A DNA stretch of 64,000 bases from Methylobacterium durans. Its GTDB lineage: Bacteria > Pseudomonadota > Alphaproteobacteria > Rhizobiales > Beijerinckiaceae. The notes below the pieces were generated by a model, which saw only the letters and a list, made by a program, of their open reading frames with translations, was not told where the DNA came from and ran no database searches. The stretch is taken from positions 1,178,001-1,242,000 of the forward strand of contig NZ_CP029550.1 of assembly GCF_003173715.1 (NCBI RefSeq), read 5' to 3'. This document shows, one piece after another, positions 9,199 to 17,339 of this stretch. A program made the position numbers and the translations under genes. Every line of letters starts with the position of its first letter. The stretch's first letter is position 1.

Positions 9199-9711
9199 CT
9201 ACCGATTGCTCTCATCTGCTCCGGCCCACGCGAACAGAGGTAATCCGGTCCCTGCAGGCTCGTCGCGCGCAACGTTGACGTCCTGCATGCGCAGCCAGCG
9301 GGCGATCGCCTCGACCACATGCGCCTTTTCGGCTGTGCTCAACTCGCGTCCGGATGGGATGTAGTGCCATTTGGACAAACAACCTCGGCAGCAGGTCGCC
9401 GTGGCATGCTGGGCGACAAAGACCGGATGGCCGCGCAGCGGTGTCTGTTTGCCATCGTTCTTTGGGATGGCCGGGGCAAGGCGTTGCCTGACGAAGTCTC
9501 CGGCATGCTCCAGCACGGTCGCGACGCTCTTATTGCGTAGGTATGCCTCTTCCGCAGGTTTCAGACGGAAGCGCTGCCGGAACGCAGATCGCTGAAGCTG
9601 ATCGAAGACATCCTCCAAGGTCTGCATCAGCTCACCCAGCTCGTCCGTACCGCGCCAGCTCCCGATATGTGATCGTGTCCTCACCTCGGCAGCATCGATC
9701 GCCTCTACCAT
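9199..9711 (-). CDS. DUF4186 family protein
   Basis: 170 aa. Residues about 40-150 carry the family signature: HAGDFVRQRLAPAIPKNDGK followed by QTPLRGHPVFVAQHAT, the Cys-Cys-x-x-Cys cluster (TCCRGCLSKWH) and IPSGRELS. The conserved His and Cys residues look like a metal site, but the family has no assigned reaction. The N-terminal 35 residues are extra. ATG at 9711 is well placed. Often found singly in proteobacterial accessory DNA, as here. Confidence 0.8.
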   Translation of the reverse strand: MVEAIDAAEVRTRSHIGSWRGTDELGELMQTLEDVFDQLQRSAFRQRFRLKPAEEAYLRNKSVATVLEHAGDFVRQRLAPAIPKNDGKQTPLRGHPVFVAQHATATCCRGCLSKWHYIPSGRELSTAEKAHVVEAIARWLRMQDVNVARDEPAGTGLPLFAWAGADESNR

Positions 9712-9780
9712 TGCCCTCGATGAGAAGGATGTCCGCCGCGGCGGTGGAACCAGCCGGGCGGACGGCTCGCGTTCTGCTCC

Positions 9781-10047
9781 TCAGGCCGCTTCGGACTCTT
9801 CGCGATGTGGGAAGTCCGACCGGGTCACGAAGCGCTCAATGGCGGGAAGATGATAGGTCTGACCGCCGCAATCGACCCGGGCCGTCTGCCGCTGCGGGCC
9901 ATTCAGCTCGGTGGCAAACAGCACGGCCTCAGCCAGTCCTGCGAACGCGCGAGTGCGGCCGCAGCGCCGGAGCTCTCCGCGATCTGGCTGAAGATCAACG
10001 GTCCAATGCACGACCGCGTAGCGGCTCCAATCCACCTCGGCTTCCAT
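9781..10047 (-). CDS. hypothetical protein, 88 aa
   Basis: I start it at the ATG at 10047 (MEAEVDWSRYAVVHWTVDLQ); the longer frame to 10152 adds Pro/Arg-rich sequence unlike protein. The body has alternating strands and one helix (AFAGLAEAVLFATELNG), ending in acidic HREESEAA. No known motif. It sits between the DUF4186 gene and an insertion sequence. Confidence 0.45.
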   Translation of the reverse strand: MEAEVDWSRYAVVHWTVDLQPDRGELRRCGRTRAFAGLAEAVLFATELNGPQRQTARVDCGGQTYHLPAIERFVTRSDFPHREESEAA

Positions 10048-10271
10048 GCTTTGCCCCCAAGGTTGCGAGCTCATCCTGCTCGCTTGGGCTCTCCTTAGCC
10101 CAAGGCCGCTCGGAGGCTTTTCACATTCATCAATCGGCAGACGATCGAGCATGGCCCTGTGGCGGCCATCCTCAAGGTTGTGCTTTATGCTCTGGGGCTC
10201 GCCGCCGGGTGCCGAGAGCCAGCCGCATCAGACCGCGCCCTTCGGCTACCTCGATGTGCAGGCGGCCATGA

Positions 10272-11192
10272 GACCCCGTTTCATAATGCTCGTGCCAATC
10301 GTCTGACGAGGATCATGGCGGCGGCCAAGACGAAGAAGGCGAGCGCAGAGGAAGGCGTCGCCTCATGATCACGGGCCAGCCTGCGGCAGCGGCTGATCCA
10401 ACTGAAGGTGCGTTCGATCACCCAGCGCCGCGGTTGAACGGCAAAGCCCTTCTGTCCTTCCTTGGGCACGATGATCTCGACTGTGATGGCCGTGGCGGTG
10501 CCCAAACGATCGCCTCTGTAGGCGCGATCGGCAAAGCAATGCGTCAGAAATGGCCACAGACGGGGTGAGGCGCGCAGGAGCGCGAGGCCGCCGTGGCTGT
10601 CGTGCAGATCAGCAGGCGAGACAGCAGCTACGAGCAGGCGCCCATCCGTGTCAGTGAGCGCGTGACGCTTGCGCCCAACGACACGCCTGGCTGGATCGTA
10701 GCCGCGTGGACCTTCGACACCGACGCCGCCCGAGCGCGTCGCCTGGGCATCCAGGATGGCACCGCTGGGGCTTGCTTCGCATCCAGTTCGCTCGCGATCT
10801 GCCATCGTTAGGGTGTGGGCGAGGCGCTCGAACACACCCGCCTGTGACAAGCGCAAGAACCAGCGATGAACGGTGGACCAGGGCGGAAACGCGTGCGGCA
10901 GGTGCCGCCAAGCGCCCCCTGTCCTGAGCACGTACAGGATGCCATCGAGCACCGAGCGCATCGGCCAGCGGCGCGGACGGCCCGTCGGGGCGGGGGCGGG
11001 TAGCAGAGGGGCAACGACCGCCCATTCGGCATCGGTCAGGCTGGTTGCGTAAGGTTGGCTCTCGGGCGCAAGTTCTGCGCGCGCGGCGGGCGTCCACATC
11101 GGCGATCCGGGGTAGCGTCAGACACTCCCCAACGCCCGCGATGCTGCCGCTCACCCCATCAGCACGCCCTCACCCCGTTATGAAACGGGGTC
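10272..11192 (-). mobile_element. IS5-family (IS427-like) insertion sequence, 921 bp
   Basis: Bounded by 15-bp perfect inverted repeats GACCCCGTTTCATAA (10272-10286) and its complement (11178-11192), flanked by a 3-bp direct repeat TGA (10269-10271 and 11193-11195), the TNA-type target usual for this group. One transposase gene fills it. Intact ends and target duplication indicate a fairly recent insertion. Confidence 0.85.
10281..11099 (-). CDS. IS5-family transposase, single frame
   Basis: 272 aa DDE transposase. N-terminal LTDAEWAVVAPLLPAP and RRWPMRSVLDGILYVLRTGG are the IS5/IS427 helix-turn-helix part; the DDE core shows D in AILDAQATRSGG, D in CFADRAYRGD, and E in WVIERTFSWISR. Many relatives use a programmed frameshift between two frames; here it is one uninterrupted frame. 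The stop codon lies inside the terminal repeat. Probably functional. Confidence 0.9.
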   Translation of the reverse strand: MWTPAARAELAPESQPYATSLTDAEWAVVAPLLPAPAPTGRPRRWPMRSVLDGILYVLRTGGAWRHLPHAFPPWSTVHRWFLRLSQAGVFERLAHTLTMADRERTGCEASPSGAILDAQATRSGGVGVEGPRGYDPARRVVGRKRHALTDTDGRLLVAAVSPADLHDSHGGLALLRASPRLWPFLTHCFADRAYRGDRLGTATAITVEIIVPKEGQKGFAVQPRRWVIERTFSWISRCRRLARDHEATPSSALAFFVLAAAMILVRRLARAL

Positions 11193-11242
11193 TGAGAGGT
11201 TACGAAAGCACCCGACCAGCGGCAAACTTGTGAAGATCTCAT

Positions 11243-11681
11243 TGCCGAAGCTGGAGCCCTTTACGCCTCGTTAACCATTATCCGCGAGGCCAGGGACACA
11301 GCCGCGCTTTCGCACCGGAGATCAGCCCTTTGGCGTGTGGGTTGCGTTAGCCGATTCTGTCGGAGCTTCTCCGGCGTGGTACGCGCCTCGCAGTGCACTC
11401 GGCCTGATCGGCTGTTGTGAGTTCCTTGCGTGCGCGGCGATTCTTCTGACCTCGCCGCATGCCCGACTCCTCTGGTCCTTGCTGATCCTTGCAATCAGCT
11501 CGGTCCAAAGCCGGCCGGTCGGGTCAAGGTGTCGATGCGTCCTGCCGGCGAGGTGCCGCAATGACCCAGCCTGACTTCCTAGAAACTCGGCAGCCCTTTC
11601 CCTTGATGTTCAACCACCAAGTCAAAGGTCGGCTCTCGGGCGGAACGCATCGGCCGCGTTGAACGTAATGGGCTCCCGAGT
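11243..11681. other. non-coding gap
   Basis: About 440 bases with no gene I can support. A plus-strand frame at 11335-11574 has a hydrophobic middle but a random-looking Cys/Arg tail and no ribosome binding site, so it is not called. Confidence 0.4.
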
Positions 11682-11933
11682 GTGAGCGTCGCCATCGACA
11701 TGCCAACCGAGACCCTCCAGGCTCATGTGGTGACCTGTCAGTCGCCTAGGATCGCTGGCCAAGAGCCCGCCAAGAAGCGTTGGGCTGTCCTCTCAGAAAG
11801 TGCCGAAGTGGCTGCGGAGGTGGTTCGGGAGAGGGTTGCCGCGACTTGCGAGGTAGCTCCCACTAACGAGGTGTTGAGCCAAGAGGAGGCAGACGGGATC
11901 GGGCTGAAGCCCCACCAACCGGTAGCTCTGTGA
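11682..11933 (+). CDS. hypothetical protein, 83 aa
   Basis: GTG at 11682 or ATG eight codons in (MPTETLQAHVVTCQSP). Sequence is helical and acidic in the middle (SESAEVAAEVVRERVAATCE), ending GLKPHQPVAL. No family recognised, weak start; kept because third codon positions are G/C-rich throughout. Confidence 0.35.
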   Translation: MSVAIDMPTETLQAHVVTCQSPRIAGQEPAKKRWAVLSESAEVAAEVVRERVAATCEVAPTNEVLSQEEADGIGLKPHQPVAL

Positions 11934-12061
11934 TGGATGAGAGCGAACTGACTGGCAAAGCATATCACCGGCGCACTGCCAGGGCTGAAGGGTGAGGAAC
12001 ATCAAAAGATCACACTCGGTCAGCCTCTACGTCGAGGCGCTCAAGGCGTTAGCCAGGGAGT

Positions 12062-12340
12062 GTGCACGTGGCTGATATCCCGACCGTCAGTGATCTCTTC
12101 AGGGCCAAGGTGATTGGCGAGGAGGAGATCGACGCGGCCGTCACCGCCTGCGTGGCTGGCACTGCGAAAGAGCCCTTCGTTTTTGCCGACGTCTACGAGG
12201 TCGATCTGGCTTCCGCGGTCGCGGCGATCCCTCGGGCCCACGAACGCCTTCACGATCCCGAGGCGTCCGAGTTCCTGAAGCGTATCGCCATCAGGACTGC
12301 GATTATGCTGGCGCGGCCGGAGAAGCGATGGATAGCGTGA
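12062..12340 (+). CDS. hypothetical protein, 92 aa
   Basis: Starts at GTG 12062 (reads VHVADIPTVSDLFRAKVIGE). Helical, acidic N-terminal half with EEEIDAAVTACVAGTAKEPF, then a helix DPEASEFLKRIAIRTAIMLA and basic end. A tiny 27-codon frame (GTG about 11993) overlaps its start and could be translationally coupled. No known domain. Confidence 0.5.
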   Translation: MHVADIPTVSDLFRAKVIGEEEIDAAVTACVAGTAKEPFVFADVYEVDLASAVAAIPRAHERLHDPEASEFLKRIAIRTAIMLARPEKRWIA

Positions 12341-12527
12341 CAGGACCGAGAGTTGGTGCGTGAACCTTTCGCGCCATCACAGCTTGTTTCTGTGACCCTA
12401 GGGTGCGTTCCTTAAGGTCGTTAACGGGGAGCCGGTCCGAAAGGCGCATAGCTTAGGTCAGGCGTCGTTCGGCCGGCTCTTCCCGTTGAGTTTCGAACAA
12501 CAACACGGTCGACTGGTAAAAAGAACG

Positions 12528-12555
12528 AGCCCGCCTCAGCGTGGCTGGGCGGGCT
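12528..12555 (-). terminator. intrinsic terminator of the secreted repeat-protein gene
   Basis: An 8-bp stem AGCCCGCC / GGCGGGCT with a 12-base loop, followed in the minus direction by CTTTTT (complement of AAAAAG at about 12517-12522). It lies 26 bases past the stop of the gene at 12581-12979. Confidence 0.75.
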
Positions 12556-12580
12556 GCGTCTCAGTCGCTGCGAGCTCCGC

Positions 12581-12979
12581 TCAGCAATCGTCGTCCTTCT
12601 TGCCGACCTTCTGGTCCGCGCCCGTATTGTTCATGGCGCCGACGGTGCCGGGGGAGGCCGGCTGCTCGCCGCCTGCGAGGTTCTTGGAGCCCGGGTCGGT
12701 GCGATCCCCCTTGTTGGCCTGCGCCGTCGAACCCGTGTTCGCGCCCGCCGCCTGGTTCGCGCCGACGTTGTTCATGGCGCCCACGGTCCCCGGCGAGGCC
12801 GGCTGCTGCCCACCAGCAAGGTTCTTGCTGGATCGATCGGCGTCCGAGCTCTTCGGGTTCGCCGCCTGCTGCTCGGGGCTCTGACCCTTGGTCGCGCCGG
12901 TGTTGCAAGGGGCGGCCAGCGCAAAGCTGCTTGAGAGGACCAGCGCAGCAGCAGCGCTGATGAAGGTTGAGGCCTTCAT
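12581..12979 (-). CDS. secreted protein with duplicated 20-residue motif
   Basis: 132 aa from ATG 12979 (SD GGAGG just upstream). Signal peptide MKASTFISAAAALVLSSSFA with ALAA cleavage. The mature part is low-complexity Gly/Ala/Asn/Ser and contains two near-identical copies of SKNLAGGQQPASPGTVGAMN (second copy GGEQ), about 57 residues apart, and single Cys residues near both ends. A periplasmic or surface protein of unknown role; similar short repeat proteins are common in Methylobacterium. It has its own terminator. Confidence 0.65.
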   Translation of the reverse strand: MKASTFISAAAALVLSSSFALAAPCNTGATKGQSPEQQAANPKSSDADRSSKNLAGGQQPASPGTVGAMNNVGANQAAGANTGSTAQANKGDRTDPGSKNLAGGEQPASPGTVGAMNNTGADQKVGKKDDDC

Positions 12980-13139
12980 GGTGCGTTCCTCCACTCTTGA
13001 TTGGAGCGGGGGAAATCATCCGATCGCTCGGAAGTTCCTCAAGAGGGCAGGCGACTGATTTTGTGCGGTGCCAACAGTGGCCGCTGGCCGTTAGAGCCTC
13101 GGTGCACAGGGCAACCCCGCTGGCGCGGCTGGAGAAGCG

Positions 13140-13403
13140 ATGAACGAGCTTCGTGACTTTGCATTGCCTTGGCGGGTCGTCGAGCTTGAAGACGCTTACC
13201 GGGTTGAGGACGCGAATGGGCTCGCGATCGCCACTCTGTTCTTCGTTGAGGACCCAGAGCAGCTCGACTTCACCGGGCGCCTGTCGCGCCATGAGGCGCG
13301 GCGTGTTGCAGCGCGGATCGTTGAGATGTCGGATTTCCGCTCTGTCATGATGGAGCTTGAGGCGCGCGATGGGGCGCCGACGTCGATGCGGTCGAAGCAC
13401 TGA
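13140..13403 (+). CDS. hypothetical protein, 87 aa (first of four-gene run)
   Basis: ATG 13140. The protein begins MNELRDFALPWRVVELEDAY and has a small beta-meander (YRVEDANGLAIATLFFVEDP) then a helix (LSRHEARRVAARIVEMSDFR). This is a commonly seen small alphaproteobacterial type with no named function. Only 3 bases separate it from the next gene, so 13140-14839 is probably one operon. Confidence 0.6.
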   Translation: MNELRDFALPWRVVELEDAYRVEDANGLAIATLFFVEDPEQLDFTGRLSRHEARRVAARIVEMSDFRSVMMELEARDGAPTSMRSKH

Positions 13404-13406
13404 CCA

Positions 13407-13742
13407 ATGCGCGCGAGCGGCAAGGGCCCGTCGGGCCCGCGCCGCCTGCGCAACCCGCGCCGCAGCTACGATCAGGAGGGGCGCGAGGTCGAGCCGGCAA
13501 CGGTCGACAACGCCCGGCAAAATGGAGCCCGCGGCATCACCGTGAAGTGCGCCTGCAACTACGAGGCGCTGCTGCCATTCGAGCGATTGCGAGCCGACGA
13601 GTACGTGCTGGACGTGGCGCTGCGCTGCCGGTGCACAGCCTGCGGCGGGCGGCGGATCGAGAGCTATCCGGATTGGACCGGGGGCTGGCGGTGGCAGGCC
13701 AACGGTCTTGCGGCAAACGCGACCAGCGAGAGCCACGACTGA
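13407..13742 (+). CDS. hypothetical protein with Cys cluster, 111 aa
   Basis: ATG 13407. Basic N-terminus, then cysteines in KCACNY and RCRCTACGGR that could bind zinc as a short ribbon, and a Trp-rich end (YPDWTGGWRWQANG). No helix-turn-helix seen. Operon position between two other small genes suggests joint expression. Unrecognised family. Confidence 0.5.
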   Translation: MRASGKGPSGPRRLRNPRRSYDQEGREVEPATVDNARQNGARGITVKCACNYEALLPFERLRADEYVLDVALRCRCTACGGRRIESYPDWTGGWRWQANGLAANATSESHD

Positions 13743-13745
13743 GCC

Positions 13746-13952
13746 GTGAAGCGGGCCCTGCCGGTCCAGAGCCGCAAAGTGCTCGAGGCGTTAACCGACG
13801 TGCCGTTGACCGCCTCCGGGCTTGCGATCCATGCCGGGCTGCCGACGAAGGGCCGCACCGAGGCCGCTGCGCAGAGGTGGAACTCCAATTCCGCTGGCAA
13901 GATTGATCGGCAAAAGGGGGCCGATCCGAGGCCCTTCTTCGAGGCTCGCTAA
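13746..13952 (+). CDS. small winged-helix-like protein, 68 aa
   Basis: GTG 13746, 3 bases after the preceding stop. Residues 8-48 (RKVLEALTDVPLTASGLAIH, then GLPTKGRTEAAAQRW) resemble the recognition part of a winged helix domain; the rest is short and may be truncated. The stop TAA shares a base with the ATG of the next gene (TAATG), indicating translational coupling to the MBL hydrolase. Confidence 0.45.
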   Translation: MKRALPVQSRKVLEALTDVPLTASGLAIHAGLPTKGRTEAAAQRWNSNSAGKIDRQKGADPRPFFEAR

Positions 13953-14839
13953 TGGCACAGCAGGTTCCCGTTGGTTCCGAGGCACGCGCTGATCGTCCCC
14001 TTGGTCCGGACGGCACCCACGAAGTAGCGGACGACCTCGCCTACCAACGCCACGCCATCGTCAACGTTATCTATTACGGCCGCCCCGGTGCAGGTGATCG
14101 CGGTTGGGTCTTAATTGATACCGGGGTGATCGGCTCCAAGGCTGCCATCATGAAGGCCGCTGAGAAGCGCTTCGGCCCCGGTGCCCGCCCGTCTGGGATC
14201 GTGCTCACCCACGGTCATTTCGACCATGTTGGCGTGGTTGAGGATCTCGCGCGGGAATGGCAGGTGCCAGTTTGGGCTCATCCGCTTGAGCACCCATATC
14301 TCAACGGATCAGCCGCCTACCCGCCCCCGGACCCCACCGTCGGTGGCGGCTTGGTAGCCCGACTCTCCCCACTATTTCCCCGCGCGCCTGTCGATGTATC
14401 GGATCATCTTCAGGCTCTGCCCGAGGATGGCTCTGTGCCGCCAATGCCGGGCTGGCGTTGGATTTATGCGCCGGGCCACTCGGTCGGTCAGGTGGCTCTC
14501 TGGCGCGAGGCTGATCGCAGCCTGATCGCAGCCGACGCTTTCGTGACGACGGCACAGGAGTCGGCCTACGCTGTCGCTGTGCAGGAACCCGAACTGCATG
14601 GCCCGCCGATGTATTTCACGGTTGATTGGGACGCCGCCCGGCGCTCGGTGAAAGCACTTGCTGACCTTGAACCGGAACTCGCGATCACAGGGCACGGTCG
14701 ACCTCTGAAGGGAGCTGCTCTACGCGATGCGCTGCACACCCTGGCTCGTGACTTCGACTTAGTCGCCTTGCCGAAACAGGGTCATTACGTCGAAGAGCCG
14801 GCAAAGGCTGAGGATGGATCTGCCTATAGAAGGTCGTGA
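13952..14839 (+). CDS. MBL-fold metallo-hydrolase
   Basis: 295 aa. The zinc signature THGHFDH is at residues 86-92 (H87, H89, D91, H92), with further ligands in APGHSVGQ, the bridging Asp in LIAADAF and the last His in ITGHGRPL. The signature is that of the glyoxalase II/lactonase-like branch, but substrate cannot be told from sequence. No signal peptide, so cytoplasmic. Coupled to the small upstream gene by TAATG; the first 25 residues are poorly conserved-looking and the start could be a few codons downstream. Confidence 0.85.
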   Translation: MAQQVPVGSEARADRPLGPDGTHEVADDLAYQRHAIVNVIYYGRPGAGDRGWVLIDTGVIGSKAAIMKAAEKRFGPGARPSGIVLTHGHFDHVGVVEDLAREWQVPVWAHPLEHPYLNGSAAYPPPDPTVGGGLVARLSPLFPRAPVDVSDHLQALPEDGSVPPMPGWRWIYAPGHSVGQVALWREADRSLIAADAFVTTAQESAYAVAVQEPELHGPPMYFTVDWDAARRSVKALADLEPELAITGHGRPLKGAALRDALHTLARDFDLVALPKQGHYVEEPAKAEDGSAYRRS

Positions 14840-14963
14840 GTCACTACCTTCGGCAACCGCTGCCGCCGGATGCGAAGGTGAACTCTTCGACCGAGGGCAC
14901 GCTGTTCAACAACGTGACGATGAACCGAGGGCAGTCCTGGAGCGGGCCTGATACCGACTATGC

Positions 14964-15301
14964 CTAGCGGCAGCCCGCACGGCAGCGGACGCTGACGACT
15001 TCCGGCTCCGGCTCGCCGATCGTGCCGACTTCAATCAGCGTGTCGGCGCGCTTCCACGTGAACAGGCAGTTGCCGAGGCCAGTGCCCGCGCAGGCCTCCA
15101 TCTCTGCCTGCCCTTGCAGCGCTCGTTGAACTCGGAACACTCGTCGGCCTCCGGCATCTTCACGGGCTGCCAGCCGAGAGCGATCAGGCTTCGACGGGCC
15201 CCGCCGTAGTTCGTCTTCTTCGGGAAGGTAGGAAGCCGCTCCGCCGCACTCGCCGCACTGGCTAAGAGGACAAAGGCGAGAGCGACTAGGGCGGTGCGCA
15301 T
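14964..15301 (-). pseudogene. secreted Cys-rich protein, frameshifted
   Basis: ATG 15301 opens a signal peptide (MRTALVALAFVLLASAASAA) and a mature start with YGGARRSLIALGWQPVKMPE and DECSEFNERCKG. There the frame runs into nonsense, but the next frame continues convincingly (QAEMEACAGTGLGNCLFTWK, then GEPEPEVVSVRCRAGC) to TAG at 14964. One missing base in the GGG run near 15110-15116 explains it. Restored length about 113 aa with six or more cysteines; periplasmic. The start overlaps the stop of the upstream gene. Either a real mutation or an assembly error. Confidence 0.75.
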
Positions 15302-15561
15302 CACCGAGCGTCTCGCGGCACGATCCGAAAGGCGCTGACGGTCATCGTTGTCTCGTTCGTGAGCACGTCCTTGGCAGTGCTGAAGATCGCCTCGACGGTG
15401 CCCTGACTGTAGCTGGCTGCGTTCGGATCGGTATCGAAAGAGACCTCGACCACAAGCGTCTTAAGCACTGCCCCATCTTCCTGGCTCAGCTCGAACCAGG
15501 TTCGCGTCACGCCTGCGATCCGCTCGAGGTGCTGCCGAACTACAGCCTTACCGCCTGACAT
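15301..15561 (-). CDS. hypothetical protein, 86 aa
   Basis: ATG 15561. Begins MSGGKAVVRQHLERIAGVTR; alternating hydrophobic strands (LKTLVVEVSFDTDP, TMTVSAFRIVP) with a central helix (SQGTVEAIFSTAKDVL) suggest a small alpha/beta sandwich. Its TGA overlaps the start of the frameshifted secreted-protein gene, so the pair is co-translated. Family unknown. Confidence 0.55.
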   Translation of the reverse strand: MSGGKAVVRQHLERIAGVTRTWFELSQEDGAVLKTLVVEVSFDTDPNAASYSQGTVEAIFSTAKDVLTNETTMTVSAFRIVPRDAR

Positions 15562-15826
15562 TGTGCCCTCATGCGGCTGCCCTCGTGGCAGGAATCTAGC
15601 CGCCCAAACCAGGTTGTCGAGGCAGAGCGGATGCTGTGAACCGCGGCCGGTCCTGGGGTGGGCCGGATGTGGCGTGACTTCAGCTGCTCGGCCGCGGAGG
15701 CGGAGGCGGTGACGTGACGGACAGGCCAGTGAGGCGGTGGCCGACGCGTTAGCTAACTTGGGCGACAGAGGCCGCGGCGGTCATGGTCGTATGGTTGTGC
15801 CTTAGGAGCGGTGCTAGGCTCCCGGC

Positions 15827-16063
15827 ATGATTGAGCCGAACCAGACCGCCTACATCCTCAAAGTGAGCTGGCGCGACGCGGGCATCCCAGACGGTCCGCT
15901 GACGATGTTCTACGCCGCCCTCACTGGGAGTCCGGAAGAGGCCGTCGAGCTGGTCCGGCAGGCCGTGAAGGCCGATGCTGAGGTCGAACTCACCGAGGCC
16001 AGGCTGTCTCAGGATACGGCGCAGGCGATCGACCTGCTCCCTGGCTTCGCGCGAGCTCTGTGA
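15827..16063 (+). CDS. hypothetical protein, 78 aa
   Basis: ATG 15827. MIEPNQTAYILKVSWRDAGI leads to a helix EEAVELVRQAVKADAEVELT; overall a small alpha/beta protein without signal peptide. Stands alone after a 265-base gap in which I see no gene. Unrecognised. Confidence 0.5.
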   Translation: MIEPNQTAYILKVSWRDAGIPDGPLTMFYAALTGSPEEAVELVRQAVKADAEVELTEARLSQDTAQAIDLLPGFARAL

Positions 16064-16134
16064 GCGGATCGAAAGCGCCGCCGAAAAGCTCCACGAGCCC
16101 TGAGGCTGCGGGCGCTTGCCCGTGCACCGCGCCC

Positions 16135-16160
16135 GGAACGCCGCTCACGATCGGCCTGTT
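16135..16160 (+). promoter_or_regulatory. near-consensus EcfG-type promoter
   Basis: GGAAC (16135-16139), a 17-base spacer, then TGTT (16157-16160), one base off the GGAAC-N17-CGTT consensus known for alphaproteobacterial EcfG sigma factors. It ends 27 bases before the ATG of the 55-aa zinc-knuckle gene. Confidence 0.45.
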
Positions 16161-16186
16161 TCCTTCTCCTCTAGTGGAGAAACACC

Positions 16187-16354
16187 ATGAACGGGACGGA
16201 TCCAGCGAAACCCGGCGACGAAGCCCCTCCCGGAACGCCGAGCAGTGGAGAGAACCTGTGCCCGCGCTGCGGTGGGTCCGGCAAGCTCGAGGCAGAGGCC
16301 TGCCCGGATTGCCAGGGCACCGGCAAAGTGACCACTGGGATCGGTGGAGGTTGA
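16187..16354 (+). CDS. 55-aa protein with two DnaJ-type CxxCxGxG motifs
   Basis: ATG 16187 with GTGGAGA upstream. After a Pro/Ala-rich lead the sequence shows CPRCGGSGK and CPDCQGTGK, a matched pair of CxxCxGxG knuckles as in the DnaJ zinc finger, expected to bind one zinc ion. Small proteins of this type are widespread in alphaproteobacteria without known function. The EcfG-like promoter just upstream suggests stress induction. Confidence 0.7.
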   Translation: MNGTDPAKPGDEAPPGTPSSGENLCPRCGGSGKLEAEACPDCQGTGKVTTGIGGG

Positions 16355-16399
16355 GAAGCATTGCGGCCTGCCAATCGAGCAGAATGCAAGCCGCCTGGG

Positions 16400-16930
16400 T
16401 CAGCTCCGCGGAACCAGCTCGTCCAGCATCACCTGCCGGCCCTTGAGGATCCGCAGAACCCGCCTGACCGTCCATGCCAGCAGAACCAGCCGCGCCTGTT
16501 GCGCCAGAATGACCGGCAGGCTCCGCGGCGGCGGTCGGTCTTTGATCTCTCCGATGACTAGCAGGGCCCTGCGGGCCATACGGACCCGGGGAACCATCTT
16601 CATCGACAGAACCTGCAACGCCAGGGGCGCCCTGGGACCAGGCATCACCCCGTAGCGCACGCGGACCTCGCGCACCTGGCGATCCTGGCGCGCCAAGAGT
16701 TCGAGTAGCTCCCGCGTTTCCTTGAGGTCGGGGAGGTCGGGGGACACCTCGTTGGCCCTTCTCAGCCAGCGCTCTCCATTCGGGCCAACCTTGCTGAGAT
16801 GCCCTTGTTCATTTTGGAGGACGGGCGGGCATAAAGAAGCCCGCGCCGGCGAACCGGGCGGGCCAAGGTAGTTCCCGAAGCGGGAGGATCCCGCTGAGCC
16901 GTGTTTGCAGCCTGCGATGTCCGTCCACAA
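16400..16930 (-). CDS. uncertain helical protein, possibly frameshifted
   Basis: The frame from about 16790 down to 16400 looks coding (SPDLPDLKETRELLELLARQ, then MKMVPRVRMARRALLVIGEI) with a Leu/Arg-rich end. The N-terminal 45 residues look random. In the neighbouring frame an ATG near 16810 reads MNKGISARLARMES and would join smoothly if one base were missing near 16770. Treat coordinates and reality as tentative. Confidence 0.3.
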   Translation of the reverse strand: MWTDIAGCKHGSAGSSRFGNYLGPPGSPARASLCPPVLQNEQGHLSKVGPNGERWLRRANEVSPDLPDLKETRELLELLARQDRQVREVRVRYGVMPGPRAPLALQVLSMKMVPRVRMARRALLVIGEIKDRPPPRSLPVILAQQARLVLLAWTVRRVLRILKGRQVMLDELVPRS

Positions 16931-17156
16931 GAGAAACCCCGCGAGCTATAAGGCTGCGGGGCGGAGGGTGGATGTGAGGAGCAGCCCCGCCGGCGTCGGT
17001 CCAAGGGGGAAGATTTCCGCCGGCAGGGCCATACCGGGGTAGATCCCGACGCTGCCACTTTCGGCCTCAACTCCCGCCGGCAGCCTTCGCAAAAGTGAAG
17101 TGCACGGCGCACGCAACGATCTACCTCGTTATACGGCAGGCTCCTGCCCGCAGCGC
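16931..17156. other. non-coding gap
   Basis: No frame here looks like protein on either strand; a short GC-rich stretch with small hairpins is all I can see. Confidence 0.3.
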
Positions 17157-17339
17157 TCAGGCTGATGACAACGGCAAGTCCTGGGTTCGGTCTCGCGGCA
17201 TCCCGTCGTAGCCTTCCATCCAGGACGCGCGCTCCTCGCTGTCACGTGGATACGGGCAAGCATCTTTCGCGCGACCGTGAATGCGCGCCCATGCTCCTTG
17301 GGCAATGGGATCGATGTGGGTGTGACAGGTATCTGCCAT
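17157..17339 (-). CDS. RMF-like (ribosome modulation factor family) protein, 60 aa
   Basis: From ATG 17339 the protein contains GAWARIHGRAKDACPY followed by R..WMEGYDGM, closely following the E. coli RMF pattern (G...GRSKEMCPY....R..WLGGW). RMF binds 30S subunits and helps form dormant 100S ribosomes; short RMF-like proteins also occur on plasmids and islands with other proposed roles. The upstream in-frame extension to 17525 does not look like protein. Single gene. Confidence 0.65.
   Translation of the reverse strand: MADTCHTHIDPIAQGAWARIHGRAKDACPYPRDSEERASWMEGYDGMPRDRTQDLPLSSA

Larger units (their letters stand above)
10172..11242 (-). pseudogene. possible small gene interrupted by the IS5-like element
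   Basis: Removing the insertion sequence and one TGA target copy joins the flanks into a 48-codon frame on the minus strand: ATG at 11242-11240 reading MRSSQVCRWSGAFVTSHG, continuing GRLHIEVAEGRGLMRLALG and stopping at 10172. The peptide looks protein-like, but no clear Shine-Dalgarno precedes it, so this is a suggestion only. Confidence 0.3.

Noticed and set aside
12486..12960. Plus-strand frames over the secreted repeat protein
   Set aside because: They oppose a gene with signal peptide, repeats and its own terminator; composition is Arg/Pro/Ser-rich noise.
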